In this document: positions 10,233 to 21,030 of the stretch, one piece after another
Layout: each line of letters begins with the position of its first letter
Numbering within the stretch: the first letter of the stretch is position 1
DNA from: Purpureocillium takamizusanense
Lineage: Eukaryota > Ascomycota > Sordariomycetes > Hypocreales > Ophiocordycipitaceae
Direction: 5' to 3'
Assembly: GCF_022605165.1 (NCBI RefSeq)
Contig: NC_063069.1
Location: 4,340,001-4,404,000 of the forward strand
Length of the DNA: 64,000 nucleotides
Notes under the pieces: model-generated
The model's database searches: none
What the model was told of the DNA's origin: nothing
What the model saw: the letters and a program-made list of their open reading frames with translations, nothing else
Made by a program: the position numbers and the translations under genes

Positions 10233-10706
10233 ATGGCAACCAGAGTTCTTTATATTTCCAACCCATGCTTTCATACTTTGGAGCGTATAATGGAAGGCAA
10301 CGTGCTTTTGCAGCCGGACGGGACGCCAACCGATGATTGCTACAAGAAGTACCAATTTTCACCGCCTCCTATCGAGACCGTTGAGGCGCGCTCTTACGTT
10401 GCGAGGTGTATGCAGTGTCATGAGGATTGGGATAACTATGAGGCGAGGCTTGCCTGCGCACAACCGGAGGAGTTCGAGTTACACGTCGAAAGCAAATTGC
10501 GAGAGTTGTTGATGGGAATTGAGAAGGATGGCGTTCGACCAGACCTTCGTGTCTTCTACGGCGAAGATGTGAGGAGCATCAGTCCTACTTGGTCAGTGGA
10601 TGAAGCTGTCGATCTTCTGTGGCCCTTGCTCCCTAGAATGATCGAGGACACGCTGCAGTGGGCCAGCGGAATGAGGGCTGAATGTCCTGAAGCACGAGAA
10701 GGATAG
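10233..10706 (+). CDS. Unknown small protein with a CxxC motif
   Basis: 157 aa from the ATG at 10233; an in-frame GTG two codons upstream is not needed. Not recognised. It has a C-x2-C pair (ARCMQCHEDW) at about residue 65, an acidic/amphipathic middle (FELHVESKLRELLMGIEKDG), and a C-terminal segment (FYGEDVRSISPTWSVDEA) that resembles the short frame at 889-1137. The general layout, Cys pair followed by a helical domain, recalls the Cys/His-rich protein at 1830-2297, but no alignment is claimed. It follows the second Est1-like gene on the same strand. Confidence 0.5.
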   Translation: MATRVLYISNPCFHTLERIMEGNVLLQPDGTPTDDCYKKYQFSPPPIETVEARSYVARCMQCHEDWDNYEARLACAQPEEFELHVESKLRELLMGIEKDGVRPDLRVFYGEDVRSISPTWSVDEAVDLLWPLLPRMIEDTLQWASGMRAECPEAREG

Positions 10707-10806
10707 GAGACTAGCTGTCAACAATAAGATCGACTGTCTACCACGTCTTGTAACGGTCTGTGTCTTGCTCACATCGACATATGCCATTGTAGCTTGTAGG
10801 TGAAGG

Positions 10807-11307
10807 ATGTCGTGGTCTGCCAGCTTGCAAAGTCAAACACAGGAGTATCTAGATATAGAAAAGGACCTGTCTCTAACTAGAAGTCGACGCAGTCTTCCTC
10901 TCATATCATACTCCCGCCACAAGAACAGCACCCAAGCCATCGGCACTCTGCTTATATTTCCCCCAAACGGCGACGAGGATCAATTAAAGGGGAGCAATAT
11001 CAAATATGGCGGCCGGCAGAGTTGATAATGAGTGTGGTGGGCAAATTTCGTGCGCGCTTCCAAGAAACTTGGCTTCGTTATCCATCAACGTCTCGGCGAC
11101 AGTGCGTATTTGAGTGTACGACCCTCTAATGATGCCAGAGACTAATAAGTCGCAGAAGGATCTCCCACCGCTGAGCAATTGGCGACTTTCTTGGAGGAAC
11201 TGGAGCAACGCGAAGCTGGCAAGGGACTCTTGAACATGTTCCGCGGTGATACAACCATGCTTGAGGTCCAGTTGTATAAAATACAAGAAGTACATACGCA
11301 ATAAAAC
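10807..11307 (+). CDS. Doubtful small gene or gene relic
   Basis: Two pieces look protein-like but cannot be joined with certainty. From the ATG at 10807 a frame runs 72 codons to 11025. Further on, the frame through 11041-11101 (ANFVRASKKLGFVIHQRLGD) runs to a donor gtgcgt. A branch actaataag and acceptor gtcgcag end that intron at 11154-11156. The frame then continues with SPTAEQLATFLEELEQREAG and stops near 11307. The Glu/Leu-rich second part suggests a helix. No family recognised. A TGA at 11029 breaks the link to the first piece. The opposite strand also carries a 117-codon frame here, so the strand itself is uncertain. Confidence 0.2.
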
Positions 11308-11576
11308 ATCCTCGACTGCAACACCATGGGAGTCCATCTGGCTGCGCCTGTGCAGATCTGACCGTGTTACTTTGTCGGATATTGAGGATAATAGTCAGCA
11401 GACAAATCAACCCTTCGCGCAGTGTTGTGCCCTTACTGCTAAACCCTAGATCTGATGAGTGCGCCGGCAGACCGCCGACATATGGCCACGCTCCCGAGTT
11501 GCAGCATCTCGGTGGTCCTGCGCAGCTGCCAATCAAGGTATGCTTTCGGGTCGCAGACCACTCGCGCTCTAGGACT

Positions 11577-13431
11577 TCATCTGGCGCGGACGCCAACTCC
11601 CTTTGTCCTTCTGCCAACCTGGACGCGGGCGCGCTCCACCTCCCGTTTCCAGGCTGCCGTGGAAGCTCTGGTGCGTCTCGGAGTGGAGGCGGTGCCGGCG
11701 GGTCGGCGACAATTGACTCGTGATCTTGACCGTGCATTCCCTAGGTCGAGGCTCAGCTGAGAGTTGCGTGCTGAGATTCTTGCGCTGCGGCACGGTCTTT
11801 CCGGCGGAGTTGAAGCGTTCCGGATCCGGTCCGGATGCTTAGAGCCGGTTCGGCGTCTCACGGCCGCAGCTCCATCGCAAGGAAGCAAGGGATCGCTTTG
11901 GTCTAGCTTCCGTTTCTTTGACTGCAAATTTGATGTGTTGTCATCTTGGGCTCGGCGCCTCTTATTGCTCCTCGCGCCAGATCTGGCTTCGGGTGTTCGA
12001 GATTGAATCAACTCGGCTTCGATCAAAGGAACTTGATCTGCGACCCATCGCGCGAGGACGGCGTGGCAGGCCGCATCCTTCTTTGCGTCCACGTAATCGA
12101 ATGTTGCTCTGATGAAAGTCGTGACCATTTCAACTCGTCGCCTCGTAGATTCGTACCGCTGCTGCGCCGCTACTAAGGTCTTATTGGCAACTTGAATCAT
12201 TCGTATTCGCTTCTCCTTCGGAATACTCATGCGTTTGGGATCCTCCTGCGTTAATGAATAGATCCGTCTGGCCTCCGCTGCTGCCGCCTGCCTGGCCTCC
12301 CAGGCCTGGTCCCGTTCTCTCCCACGTTCTATTGACGACGGGGTGGTCCGGATAAACTCCTTGGTTTCATGAGGTTTTGGAACCTTGAGGTCCACTAACT
12401 CCTGCCAGCGTCTATCGTGGTCGGGCTCCAGCCGCTTGATAGAGTCTTTGTGTCGATCGAGCCACCAGTACTCGAAGCAAAGGTACTCAATCCATGTTGT
12501 CAATCCGTCTTGTTGTTCAGGGTCCTCCTTTAGCTGGAACGGTCGAGTGAACCCATGTCGCGCGAGTCGGCGCCTCACTGCGTTGACGTAGTCGGAGAAG
12601 TCGGCGCAGCCGCGCTCCCGTTGCCACCGGCGCTGCCACCTGCGCGCTCTTCGTTCTTCTAGCCATGCCGACTTGAGCCATGAAGAATCGGCTTCAAGCT
12701 GAGCTAACTCGCCAGTACTCTTGTCCTTTGCATAAAGGCGTTTCATCATCTCAACGAAGGCAGGGAAGCCGCCATCGTAGTCTTCGAGTCCTCGATTGTC
12801 GATCTGCCATTTCCTGAACGACTGCCACCTGTTTAATTGTCTCTGGAATACTAGCCAGGGCGTTTGATGGTCACGGGGGTAGCTCCAAAAAGGCCGCAGT
12901 ATCTCGCGGTATTTGTTAAAGTCTCGAGAAACGTGCTCTAGAAGGCTGATCGGGTACAGTGGACGGCCGCCGTGGCCGACAAGATCGTTGTAAGCCTCGG
13001 TCTCGTTGTCTACCTGGTCACGCCGCTCGTCCTCTTTGGAATACGGCGGCGTTACACGTCCTGGCCGTCGTTTCTGAAATTGCGGCACGGTGTCGCTATA
13101 GGAAACTTGACGTAGACGTGCGTCAAGTTGGTCAAGATTAAGCGGGCGGGACTGAGTGGCGGGACTCTGGGACAAGATCTGTTCTTGGAGTCTGCGCACG
13201 TCAGTCAACACGTTGCTATGTGCAAACAGAGCCTAAAAACGTGGCATACTTTAATCTTTCTGCCAGTAGCTTCCGATCATGCGTTGAAAGCTTGTCCCAG
13301 CCGTCGATGGGCAGGTCAAAATCGCCATCGCGACGGCGGTGCTTTAGCATGAACTGGGCGAGCTGTGCGTCGGTCAAAGCGGCGATTTCGTGCACCGAAA
13401 GCGTCTCAGTAGTCGCTCCTGCGCCTGCCAT
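11577..13431 (-). CDS. Uncharacterised fungal protein, charged, two exons
   Basis: Model complement(join(11577..13191, 13250..13431)), 598 aa. The intron 13249-13192 (58 nt) has donor GTATGC, branch gttgactgac and acceptor GTGCGCAG. It joins SVHEIAALTDAQLAQFMLKH (exon 1) to LQEQILSQSPATQSRPLNLD (exon 2) in frame. The sequence matches my recollection of a widespread unnamed family in Fusarium, Colletotrichum and relatives with blocks such as GGRPLYPISLLEHVSRD, LVFQRQLNRWQSFRKWQ, RRRLARHGFTRPFQL and TFIRATFDYVDAKKDAA. It is rich in Trp, Arg and Glu, mostly helical, with basic patches (NKRRRA, SKKRKL) that could be nuclear localisation signals. There is no membrane segment or catalytic motif. 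It is divergent from the kinase-APSES gene across a 386-bp shared promoter. Function unknown. Confidence 0.72.
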
Positions 13432-13817
13432 TCTGACGTCAAGTCTTGGAAATGAACACCATGGGCTGGGGATTTGTAGATGATGGATGAGGCGTTGTTT
13501 GGGTTGCGAATGGATCAGAGTCAGGCGCATCTTGGTGGCGGGAGGGGCAGGGCCGGGCGCACTTTGTTCCACACACTCCAAGCGCAGGCGGCACGGTGCT
13601 TCAGCCACCAGACCCGCAGCGGCCCCTCGGGTATGTCCGTCCAGCCGCTCAGTTTGGGGTGGGTGCGGGGGATTGGGCTTGATTGGATGTGAGGTCACGG
13701 GAGAGTGGTTGATCAAGACTGGGAAATGATGATAAAAGGCTGGGAAAAGCTGCTACACTGCTACACTATCAATGCCACTCCCCATTTTTGCTTCTCTTTT
13801 GAACGACACACTGCATT
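13432..13817. promoter_or_regulatory. Shared divergent promoter region
   Basis: A 386-bp gap between the start codons of two divergent genes. The plus-strand side ends in a pyrimidine-rich run (ctccccatttttgcttctct) typical of fungal transcription start regions, with a possible ataaaag element near 13732. Open frames inside it are 5' extensions of the minus-strand gene before its chosen ATG. Confidence 0.4.
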
Positions 13818-16800
13818 ATGGAGAACACAGACCTTATTGCTCGGGTGTACGCCGTCCCCCACGACCAGCGGCGGGCCTGGTACGCGCTGAAGGCGAGTTC
13901 ACGCTACATTGCGCCTACGAACTATAAGGAGGAGGACTGCGTCGAATATGGTCGCCACAGTCGAGCCGCGACAGAACTACCAGAAGAGAACAGCGTTCCG
14001 GCGCACCTGAACAGGCCCCGCCTCGATATAAAATTCAGTGACATACCACGAACCAAGCACGGGATTGTTTTTGGATGTGATCCCAACAGCGATGTTGTCC
14101 TCCCCAATTTGAAAGGTCTCAGCAGGTACCACTTTAGCTTCACGTTCGACGACGCAAATCGACTCATCGTCAGAGACTGGGGCTCCCTAATGGGAACGGA
14201 GGTGACCTATGATGATCAAGGATACGGCACTCGAAGCGACTTCCGATGGATCGTCGGCGGCGATCCCAACGCGGAGGACAAGACGTGCATCACAATTACA
14301 GTCCACCAAACGGTAAGGTTTCAAATTATTGCCGTACCCCATCACGTGAGTTCGACAGAATACCTCCACAATGTCCAGCGGTTCCGCCAAGGCACGGCAA
14401 GCGCAGAAGATCTCTTCCGTGATCTCGACCTTCCACACCAGCCTGACACGGAACTTCCCACCGGCACCCATACGCCTAGCAGACGGGATATTCACCTGCG
14501 GAAACAGCTTGGCAGGGGATCATTTGGTACTGTGACGCATTTCTGGAACGTCAGCGATGGGAGCGAGTACGCTCTGAAGGAACCTACCGCGAAAGCGATA
14601 CGACTGAAACAAAGCAACAAGATCGCATGGCGGGATGTGGAGAGGGGGTGGAAGCAGGAAGCAAACATTATGGCTGGTCTCTCCCATGTTTGTCTATCCG
14701 CTGCGTATTCCACATCGCAATGTTCTAACAAATCGCAGCCGAACATCGTACGACTCTTGTTCGCCGACTTCGATGTATATCCACGATTGTACCTGGAATA
14801 CATCCCCGGAGGCACCTTGGAGAGTTACGGTGATTTCTCTATTGTCGAATGTGCCTCGGTTCTATCTCAATGTCTGTCGGCGTTGAAGTATCTGCACGCG
14901 AGAGACCCACCACTTGCGCACCGTGACATCCAGCCGGGCAACATTCTCGTTCAATTGCGGAGTCCAGACCTGATTGAAGTCAAATTCGGTGACTTTGGCT
15001 TGTCGAAGGATAACGGCGAGTTATTGACGATTTGTGGAAGCCACAAATATCTTGCGCCAGAGATATATAAAATCCAGGAGCGCGTCAATGCTGGTGGAAG
15101 AGAGAAGATGACTTACACCGTCGCCGTTGATGTCTGGTCCCTTGGTGTCGTTGTATATCAGATGATGAGCGCCCTGCCCCACTACAAATCTCACTACCAG
15201 TCAGATTGGTGCGAGAAAATCGCCAACAAGCTTGCAAGGGACCTTTCGAGACGACCGGATGAGCTGCAAGGATTCCTCCTCGATGCGATGGTGGTTCTAT
15301 CGCCGGCAAAGCGACGCTCAGCCAGGGAGTGCTATGACCGATTGCTGCTCCTGTATGATGTGGCGGGCCCCCGTTGTACCACAACTCTCGGTAGTGGATC
15401 GGGGCAGCAGACCCTTGTTTGGTGCGATTCTCAATACACAACATCAGGATACGATGACTTCCACGCCGACGCCGACGAGCAAGCTACGATTCGACAGTGG
15501 CATTATCGCGCAAGTGGGGAAGGCAGCGAACCGGCCGACGCTCGAGGGTGTACAGGTTACTCTCCATCGGTAGAGCCCGGTAGGGCAGTATGGTCTGACG
15601 CACCGTCCCCGGCGTCTCATGCATCGAGGCCAAGGTCTAGCAGAAAGAGACCGACAGCGGAAGCCGGGTCGTCGTCATCATCGATCAGGCACGGAAAGCG
15701 AACCCATCGTCAACGCGCAGCTAGAGAACGCTCGAGTGATAAACAACCGGATGAAGGCAAGTTCAGCCTTGCTCAGGAACACGGTTGGGGCGCTTGTACC
15801 AGGTTCGCCCCACGAAGTCAGTCACAAGATGATGGTGGGCAAGGCCGAGCTCCGCGATCCCAGGAGCTCGTCGGCGAACAAGCCGAGCGAACCTTTCTCG
15901 ATCCGGAGGAGGTTGAGGTAGCAACACTGTTGCAGAATCTGTCTGACGACCTTCGTTCAGGGGTTCATCATACCCCCCATATGCCTTCAACTGCTGAAGG
16001 CCACACAAGGCACGCTCTGCCAGCAACAGCGACTGTGCCCTCTACACAGCCCTTTGCAGAACCCAGCACCAAACATCTGAGTATTCGCGACCTCTTTTTT
16101 GATCGAGACGGCCTCGTCTACATGGTCATACGGCAGCGGGCAGTGTCAATGCGAACACAGGACTTCCGGCTCAACGTGACCCAGGTCTTTTCAGCAGCAA
16201 ATCTCTCGGACACGCAGAGGTCGACGTTTATGAAGGGTCTAAAGAGACGCTGTGCTTTTGACACTGAAAGGAATCAGTCTTGGGTGCCATATCGTGATGG
16301 CGTCTTTGCCTGCCAAGCCGCGAACCTGGAAACTGAACTATTGCCTTTACTCTCGTTTGGCTCTCTCCTTGCCAATCTTTATATACCGGACCGGGCAGAT
16401 AATTATCTTCTCCATAATGTCAAACCCACCTTGAGTTCAGCCCTGAGGGATTCATCAGCCTTTTCCGGTCTGAGATTCGGAAATGGAATTGTCGCGTACA
16501 AGCCATCTGAACGAATGATCAACGCAACACACCTCTTGATGTCGAGCGGCATATCAAAAGGGAAACTGAAGGCATTTTTTAGAGCGCGCCCCGACATCGT
16601 AAAGGATACATCTGCGTGCCATAAACGTTTTCAGGGGACCTACATCTCATACAAGGATGCTCGACACTTCTGCGACTATTTTGGCTTGAGTGTAGGCCCA
16701 ATTGAACGTCTTATGGCTTCTGCGTTGCCGACCCTACTAGCAGAGATACCCTCCGAATCAACAGCATCGTACAATCCGGGAGTTGACGGCGTGGAAAATG

Positions 16801-17819
16801 GCTATTACGACCTTGGCAACGATGCTGGTGCAGCGGCCCTGCTTTGTGATCCCACTCATTGCGACCCGTCATTGAGAGACACCAGCCCCGAGTACCATTC
16901 TGTGCAAGCTCAACATGCTTCTTGCGGCCAGTACTCGCAGGGGGGCTCCAAGTTGGCAGAATTGTCCTACGAGCCGACAATTACTCGGCGCAAACGAACG
17001 CATCATTTGCCAGCATCAGAGTCAAACTCCTCACCGCCCCCAGATCCCAATACTAGTGACCTTCGCTTCGATGCAGAGGGCGTCTATATGATTATAAGAG
17101 AAAAGAGAGTGTCCATGCGCGCATCGGACTTTCAACTCAACGTTGGCCAAATCTTGCTAGCAGCTGACCTGACCCCGGCGCAGAGGTCGGCTATAAAGGA
17201 CCAGCTGAAGGATCGCACTAGGCTAACAATTCGGGGCCGCGCTCAGTTCTGGGTGCCATTTCGTGATGGCGTGTTTGCATGCCAGGCTACGAACCTTGAT
17301 GATGAGCTAATGCCCCTGCTTTCCTACGCCCAGCTTCCTTTACCGAATCGACGGGATAATTATCTTCGTGTCCGCAAACGTTTCAAACAAACGAAGACTT
17401 TGGTCGACATTTTGGAGGAATCGCCCGACTTTTGGGGACTAAAAATTGGGGACCGTATTGTCGCGTATAAGCCATCTGAGCGTAAGATTAATGCGACACA
17501 CCTCCTCACATCCTGTGGCCTACGAAGAGACCATCTTTCCCGATTCTTCAAAACAAATCCCGACACCCCAATGGATAAATCTGTGCATCAACCCTATCTG
17601 CAGGGAACCTATATCTCATATGAGGATGCTCGACGTCTCTGCACGTATTATGGCCTAAGTGCAGATCCGATCGAAAGTCTTATGTCTGCTGAGGTGCTGC
17701 GCTCACCAGACTTCGACCCGTATTCCCAGTTCACTGAGCGGAGTTACGCCGATGGCTCATACTTAGCGCCTCCCAATCATTCTTTTGAGCAGTTATTGGA
17801 GCAGGCAGACCCTACCTAA
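13818..17819 (+). CDS. FHA domain + Ser/Thr protein kinase + four APSES/KilA-N-like modules
   Basis: Model join(13818..14687, 14739..17819), 1316 aa. The removed 51 nt (GTTTGT...TCTAAC...CGCAG) are an in-frame intron; splicing restores the kinase motif SH|PNIVRLL. The FHA domain covers about residues 68-172 (IVFGCDPNSDVVLP, LSRYHFSF). The kinase covers about 225-500 and is complete: GRGSFGTV loop, YALK lysine, HRDIQPGN catalytic loop (Gln where Lys is usual), DFG, LAPEIY. A disordered Ser/Arg-rich linker follows. The C-terminal half is a tandem duplication. Each half has an APSES-like unit with WVPYRDGVFACQ or WVPFRDGVFACQ, then a second unit with INATHLL and QGTYISYKDAR or QGTYISYEDAR. APSES domains bind DNA in fungal cell-cycle and morphogenesis regulators. 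The fusion suggests a nuclear kinase acting on DNA, which is an inference. Confidence 0.85.
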   Translation: MENTDLIARVYAVPHDQRRAWYALKASSRYIAPTNYKEEDCVEYGRHSRAATELPEENSVPAHLNRPRLDIKFSDIPRTKHGIVFGCDPNSDVVLPNLKGLSRYHFSFTFDDANRLIVRDWGSLMGTEVTYDDQGYGTRSDFRWIVGGDPNAEDKTCITITVHQTVRFQIIAVPHHVSSTEYLHNVQRFRQGTASAEDLFRDLDLPHQPDTELPTGTHTPSRRDIHLRKQLGRGSFGTVTHFWNVSDGSEYALKEPTAKAIRLKQSNKIAWRDVERGWKQEANIMAGLSHVCLSAAYSTSQCSNKSQPNIVRLLFADFDVYPRLYLEYIPGGTLESYGDFSIVECASVLSQCLSALKYLHARDPPLAHRDIQPGNILVQLRSPDLIEVKFGDFGLSKDNGELLTICGSHKYLAPEIYKIQERVNAGGREKMTYTVAVDVWSLGVVVYQMMSALPHYKSHYQSDWCEKIANKLARDLSRRPDELQGFLLDAMVVLSPAKRRSARECYDRLLLLYDVAGPRCTTTLGSGSGQQTLVWCDSQYTTSGYDDFHADADEQATIRQWHYRASGEGSEPADARGCTGYSPSVEPGRAVWSDAPSPASHASRPRSSRKRPTAEAGSSSSSIRHGKRTHRQRAARERSSDKQPDEGKFSLAQEHGWGACTRFAPRSQSQDDGGQGRAPRSQELVGEQAERTFLDPEEVEVATLLQNLSDDLRSGVHHTPHMPSTAEGHTRHALPATATVPSTQPFAEPSTKHLSIRDLFFDRDGLVYMVIRQRAVSMRTQDFRLNVTQVFSAANLSDTQRSTFMKGLKRRCAFDTERNQSWVPYRDGVFACQAANLETELLPLLSFGSLLANLYIPDRADNYLLHNVKPTLSSALRDSSAFSGLRFGNGIVAYKPSERMINATHLLMSSGISKGKLKAFFRARPDIVKDTSACHKRFQGTYISYKDARHFCDYFGLSVGPIERLMASALPTLLAEIPSESTASYNPGVDGVENGYYDLGNDAGAAALLCDPTHCDPSLRDTSPEYHSVQAQHASCGQYSQGGSKLAELSYEPTITRRKRTHHLPASESNSSPPPDPNTSDLRFDAEGVYMIIREKRVSMRASDFQLNVGQILLAADLTPAQRSAIKDQLKDRTRLTIRGRAQFWVPFRDGVFACQATNLDDELMPLLSYAQLPLPNRRDNYLRVRKRFKQTKTLVDILEESPDFWGLKIGDRIVAYKPSERKINATHLLTSCGLRRDHLSRFFKTNPDTPMDKSVHQPYLQGTYISYEDARRLCTYYGLSADPIESLMSAEVLRSPDFDPYSQFTERSYADGSYLAPPNHSFEQLLEQADPT
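14688..14738 (+). other. In-frame intron within the kinase domain
   Basis: 51 nt (17 codons, no stop), donor GTTTGT, branch ttctaac, acceptor ATCGCAG. Retention would insert 17 residues between the kinase's alpha-C region and its beta-4 strand. Removal gives the usual HPNIV motif. Because it keeps frame, a simple open-frame search hides it. Confidence 0.8.
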
Positions 17820-20064
17820 TATTGGGTTCAGATTTGTCTGCATTGAGTCGGTGCCCTACCTAGTTCCTTGCCGAGTGCTAGTGGGATGAGGCTAAGGCCG
17901 ATGAGATCTAACTCATCCGAGCTGAGTTGATCCGCCCTTCGACCGCGAACGAATTGGTGCCGCTTCTCTGGGTCAGCATCCCATTCTCAGTACTGTCGAC
18001 TGGCGTGACGATGGCAAGACACGAGGCGCAGCGCTATATGCACGTCTATAGGAGCAGCAGCAGCAAGGTCGGCAATAATGGGAATATCAGTGGTATCAGT
18101 GTCTTGGCGCTCGTGCCGTTCGAGGTGATTGTCGTGTTTACGCACTATTGCGCGTGGTTCATGGTTTAGTTGTCAGATCTGCTATTCTCCTTCCAGGGCG
18201 AAATGCCCTCGTCCGTCGACGATGCCCTCTGCGGCGTCGTGCACCCAACCAACCTCGCCGACAAAAAGTTGCCGACGACCTGGTACAACGCTGCCACGCT
18301 ATGCATGCGCGTCCGGCCCGTCCGCGACAGTGTACCTCAAGACGTTATGCGTGCTTCACCACCCTACCTCACCGCAGGGGCAGCGATGATAGCAGAGACG
18401 ATGATAAGGGGGCGGTACAGTCAAGGCATATATAACTAGAGGCCGCCATCTAGCTACTCGAGCCGCACCTTGACGCAATAGTGCTATACCTTAACCCGTG
18501 CGAGTCGACCGGCTACCAGTAATGAGAACTCCACACTTAGCGAGACGCCGCCGCCCGGCGGCGCCTCCTCCCCTCCCCTCCCGGCCCTAGCCTCTACGCT
18601 CTTCGGTCTCCGCGGCGCCTCTATCACCGACATAGAGTCGTTCTCCTCCGCACCGCCTCCTTTATTCCCTCAACGTCCGTCACCGCCGGCACCATACCTA
18701 CCACTCGTGCTTACAGCCGCTCCAGCGGCACTAACGAGATGTTCCAAATTCATCTCAAACTCTAACGGAGTCGGCTAGGTAAGTCCGGCGCCCCTCCGCT
18801 TTCACATCGTCATATCTACGACCCGCCGAAGCGGTTTTGATCCTCAAGATAGACCCGTCGTTAACATACCCGTTGCGACTAATGCAGAACTCAATCGGCA
18901 AATTTGCGCTTCGACCGCTCCGGAGGCCATCCTCGCCTTCACTCTGACTCTTCAATGCTGCTGCGGAAGGGGCACGGCCTGAATCCGCGCCGTATAGGCC
19001 CTCGTAAAACCCATTATGGAACCCGTCTCCATCGTCGAGGCGGCCAACAGGGGTCACCCAAAAGCAAACGGATGCGTATGACGCCAAACTAGTAGTTTTC
19101 CAAGCATTCTGCGAGTCTTTCGACCAGGCCGCAAAGTAATTCACGTCTGGAATTAAGCATAGCTTTGCGGAGTTATTCGCCACCAGCTTCCTCGACTTCT
19201 GGCGTCAGTCTCTCTCTATACTGCCGCCCATAACGGCGCCGACGTACAGCGGCGTCGCCCCCGGTCGCAGTTCTCTCCGAGGTCCCGGAGGCCACGCCAC
19301 TCCCTCTGCTGCCGCCCCTGCGTCCGCACCACAACAAACAGCCGACCTACGTCTCTAGGGACGACCAGTCCCCTTTATCATTAACCATCTTCAGAACTTG
19401 TCAACACTACAACGAATGGAGTATCTTCACCTGTAAGTAAGAGTCATGCGTCTGCTCAAAAAAACTTCTAAACTGTCTAGTGAGTGTCGGTTTATAAGTT
19501 CCTCCGTCCGACTCCAGCGTAGAATTCAACCCTTAGGTCTGGAGAAAATTAGTCAAATGAGGTCGTGGCCTTAATAGACCGCACGATCGAGTTTTTGCGC
19601 GCGAGGTTACCTTCAATAGGGTGCGCGATGCATCTCGCGACACTTCAAATCCTAGGATTAGAAGTGACGCCGAGCAGGATGCACGGGTTTATCTGATAAG
19701 AGTTATAACGACCCTATCAGCATTCGCGCATAACGCCTTACAAAGGGCACTGTCTCTACCTAATAGAGCTACCTTGTCGACCTTAATGTTAATTCCACTG
19801 CCCATCCACGCGAATCAAATGCTTTGTAGGTTCTTGTCCATGCCCTTCGCCTCGCACGCTTCCCGCCGGCCCTATGTCCGAAGCGTGCGCGCCAGCCAGG
19901 TCGATCAACCCGCTCACCTGGACGGAACGGGCCCCTTTTTGCAGCCCGTATTCCAGACCGCACTCAGGTTTACGTGATGCCAAGGAGAATAGTGATAGCT
20001 TATTCTCATGCGAAGCGCTTGTTTTACTTTTGCTTTCAATTTATGTTCTCTAGTCGTCGAATTA
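17820..20064. other. Long gene-free, probably decayed stretch
   Basis: About 2.2 kb with no supportable gene. 18540-18720 is pyrimidine-rich. The short frames around 18170-18440 and 18755-19183 lack motifs and are opposed by frames on the other strand. The region looks like old, mutated insertion DNA, but I cannot name the element. Confidence 0.4.
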
Positions 20065-21030
20065 CTGCAGGAGCTGCCTGACGAGCCGCCTGACGAGCTT
20101 TCCGACGAGCCGTGCGACGAGCTGGGCAACGAGCCAATCCTATAGTGTTAGACTAGCTACGTTACGAGCTGCGTGACGATCCAATCCTGCGGTGCTAGGC
20201 TAGCTGCCTGACGAGCTGTCCGACGAGCTGTCCGACGAGCTGTCTGACGAGCTGCCTGACGAGCTGTCCGACGAGCCGCCTGACGAGCTGTCCGACGAGC
20301 CAATGCTGTAGTGCTGGACTAGCTACGTTACGAGCTGCGTGACGAGCCAATCATGTGGTGCTGCACTAGCTGCGTAACGAGCTGCGTGACGAACCTCCAC
20401 CACGGCTTTTATGTTTCGCCTCTTCCATCGAGCTGTAGTGCCTGCTGAACCTTTACTCTATTGACAGAATGTCGCATGTTAAGCCTGCCTACAGTGGCTG
20501 CAGCTGCCTAGCAGGCAGCCGCGACTGCCTAAACTGGCATGGATTTCCTTTGCGTATAAGAGCTGCACGGTTCCCGCGCAGCTTCTCATGGAGCTCTTGC
20601 TCTCAAGATAATTCTCATCAATCAATACGATGCCAACTGTGATCCCTGTGGAGACAATTGTCTGACACAGAAGTTATAACTGGACCGCTGCTTCGGGGCG
20701 GCGTTCTCGTAAGATAGAGTCTTACACGGCTTGAGCTCCAGGACGAGCCAATACTGTCTATACTAAGCTTGAGGAACCAACGGCATAATTCCGTGTAGCA
20801 GGTGCTCACGAGAGTTAAGTGATCGGTAGCTACAGACACATAACTCAAGGCGTTGCTTTATTTTCCTCATTGTCTAGTTATATATCCCGCTAAATAACAA
20901 TATAGGATAAGCTCATTGCACCGTTCGTCCCGCAGTTCGTATCGCAGCTGGTCCGGCACTACGGGATTGGCTCGTTGCACAGCTCGTAGGACAGCTCGTC
21001 AGGCAGCTCGTTAGGCAGCTCGTTCAGATG
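20065..21030. repeat. Foldback-type repeat with inverted arrays of a 12-bp unit
   Basis: The left arm (about 20065-20395) is built from 12-bp units gacgagctgtcc/gacgagctgcct. These are interrupted four times by a longer module that begins gacgagccaatcctg and runs through tgctagactagctgcgttac. The right arm (about 20925-21030) is the same sequence in reverse complement (ggattggctcgttgcacagc, cagctcgtcaggcagctcgt). The middle (20400-20925) contains no gene. Arms of inverted short repeats around a non-coding centre resemble Foldback or other non-autonomous DNA elements. Related fragments lie at 903, 21470 and 23735. Confidence 0.6.

Noticed and set aside
11126..11737. 203-codon minus-strand frame
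   Set aside because: It overlaps the end of the 598-aa gene in another frame, with non-protein-like composition.
18755..19183. 142-codon minus-strand frame as a possible gag
   Set aside because: No knuckle, no LTRs and no neighbouring RT; the composition is uninformative.
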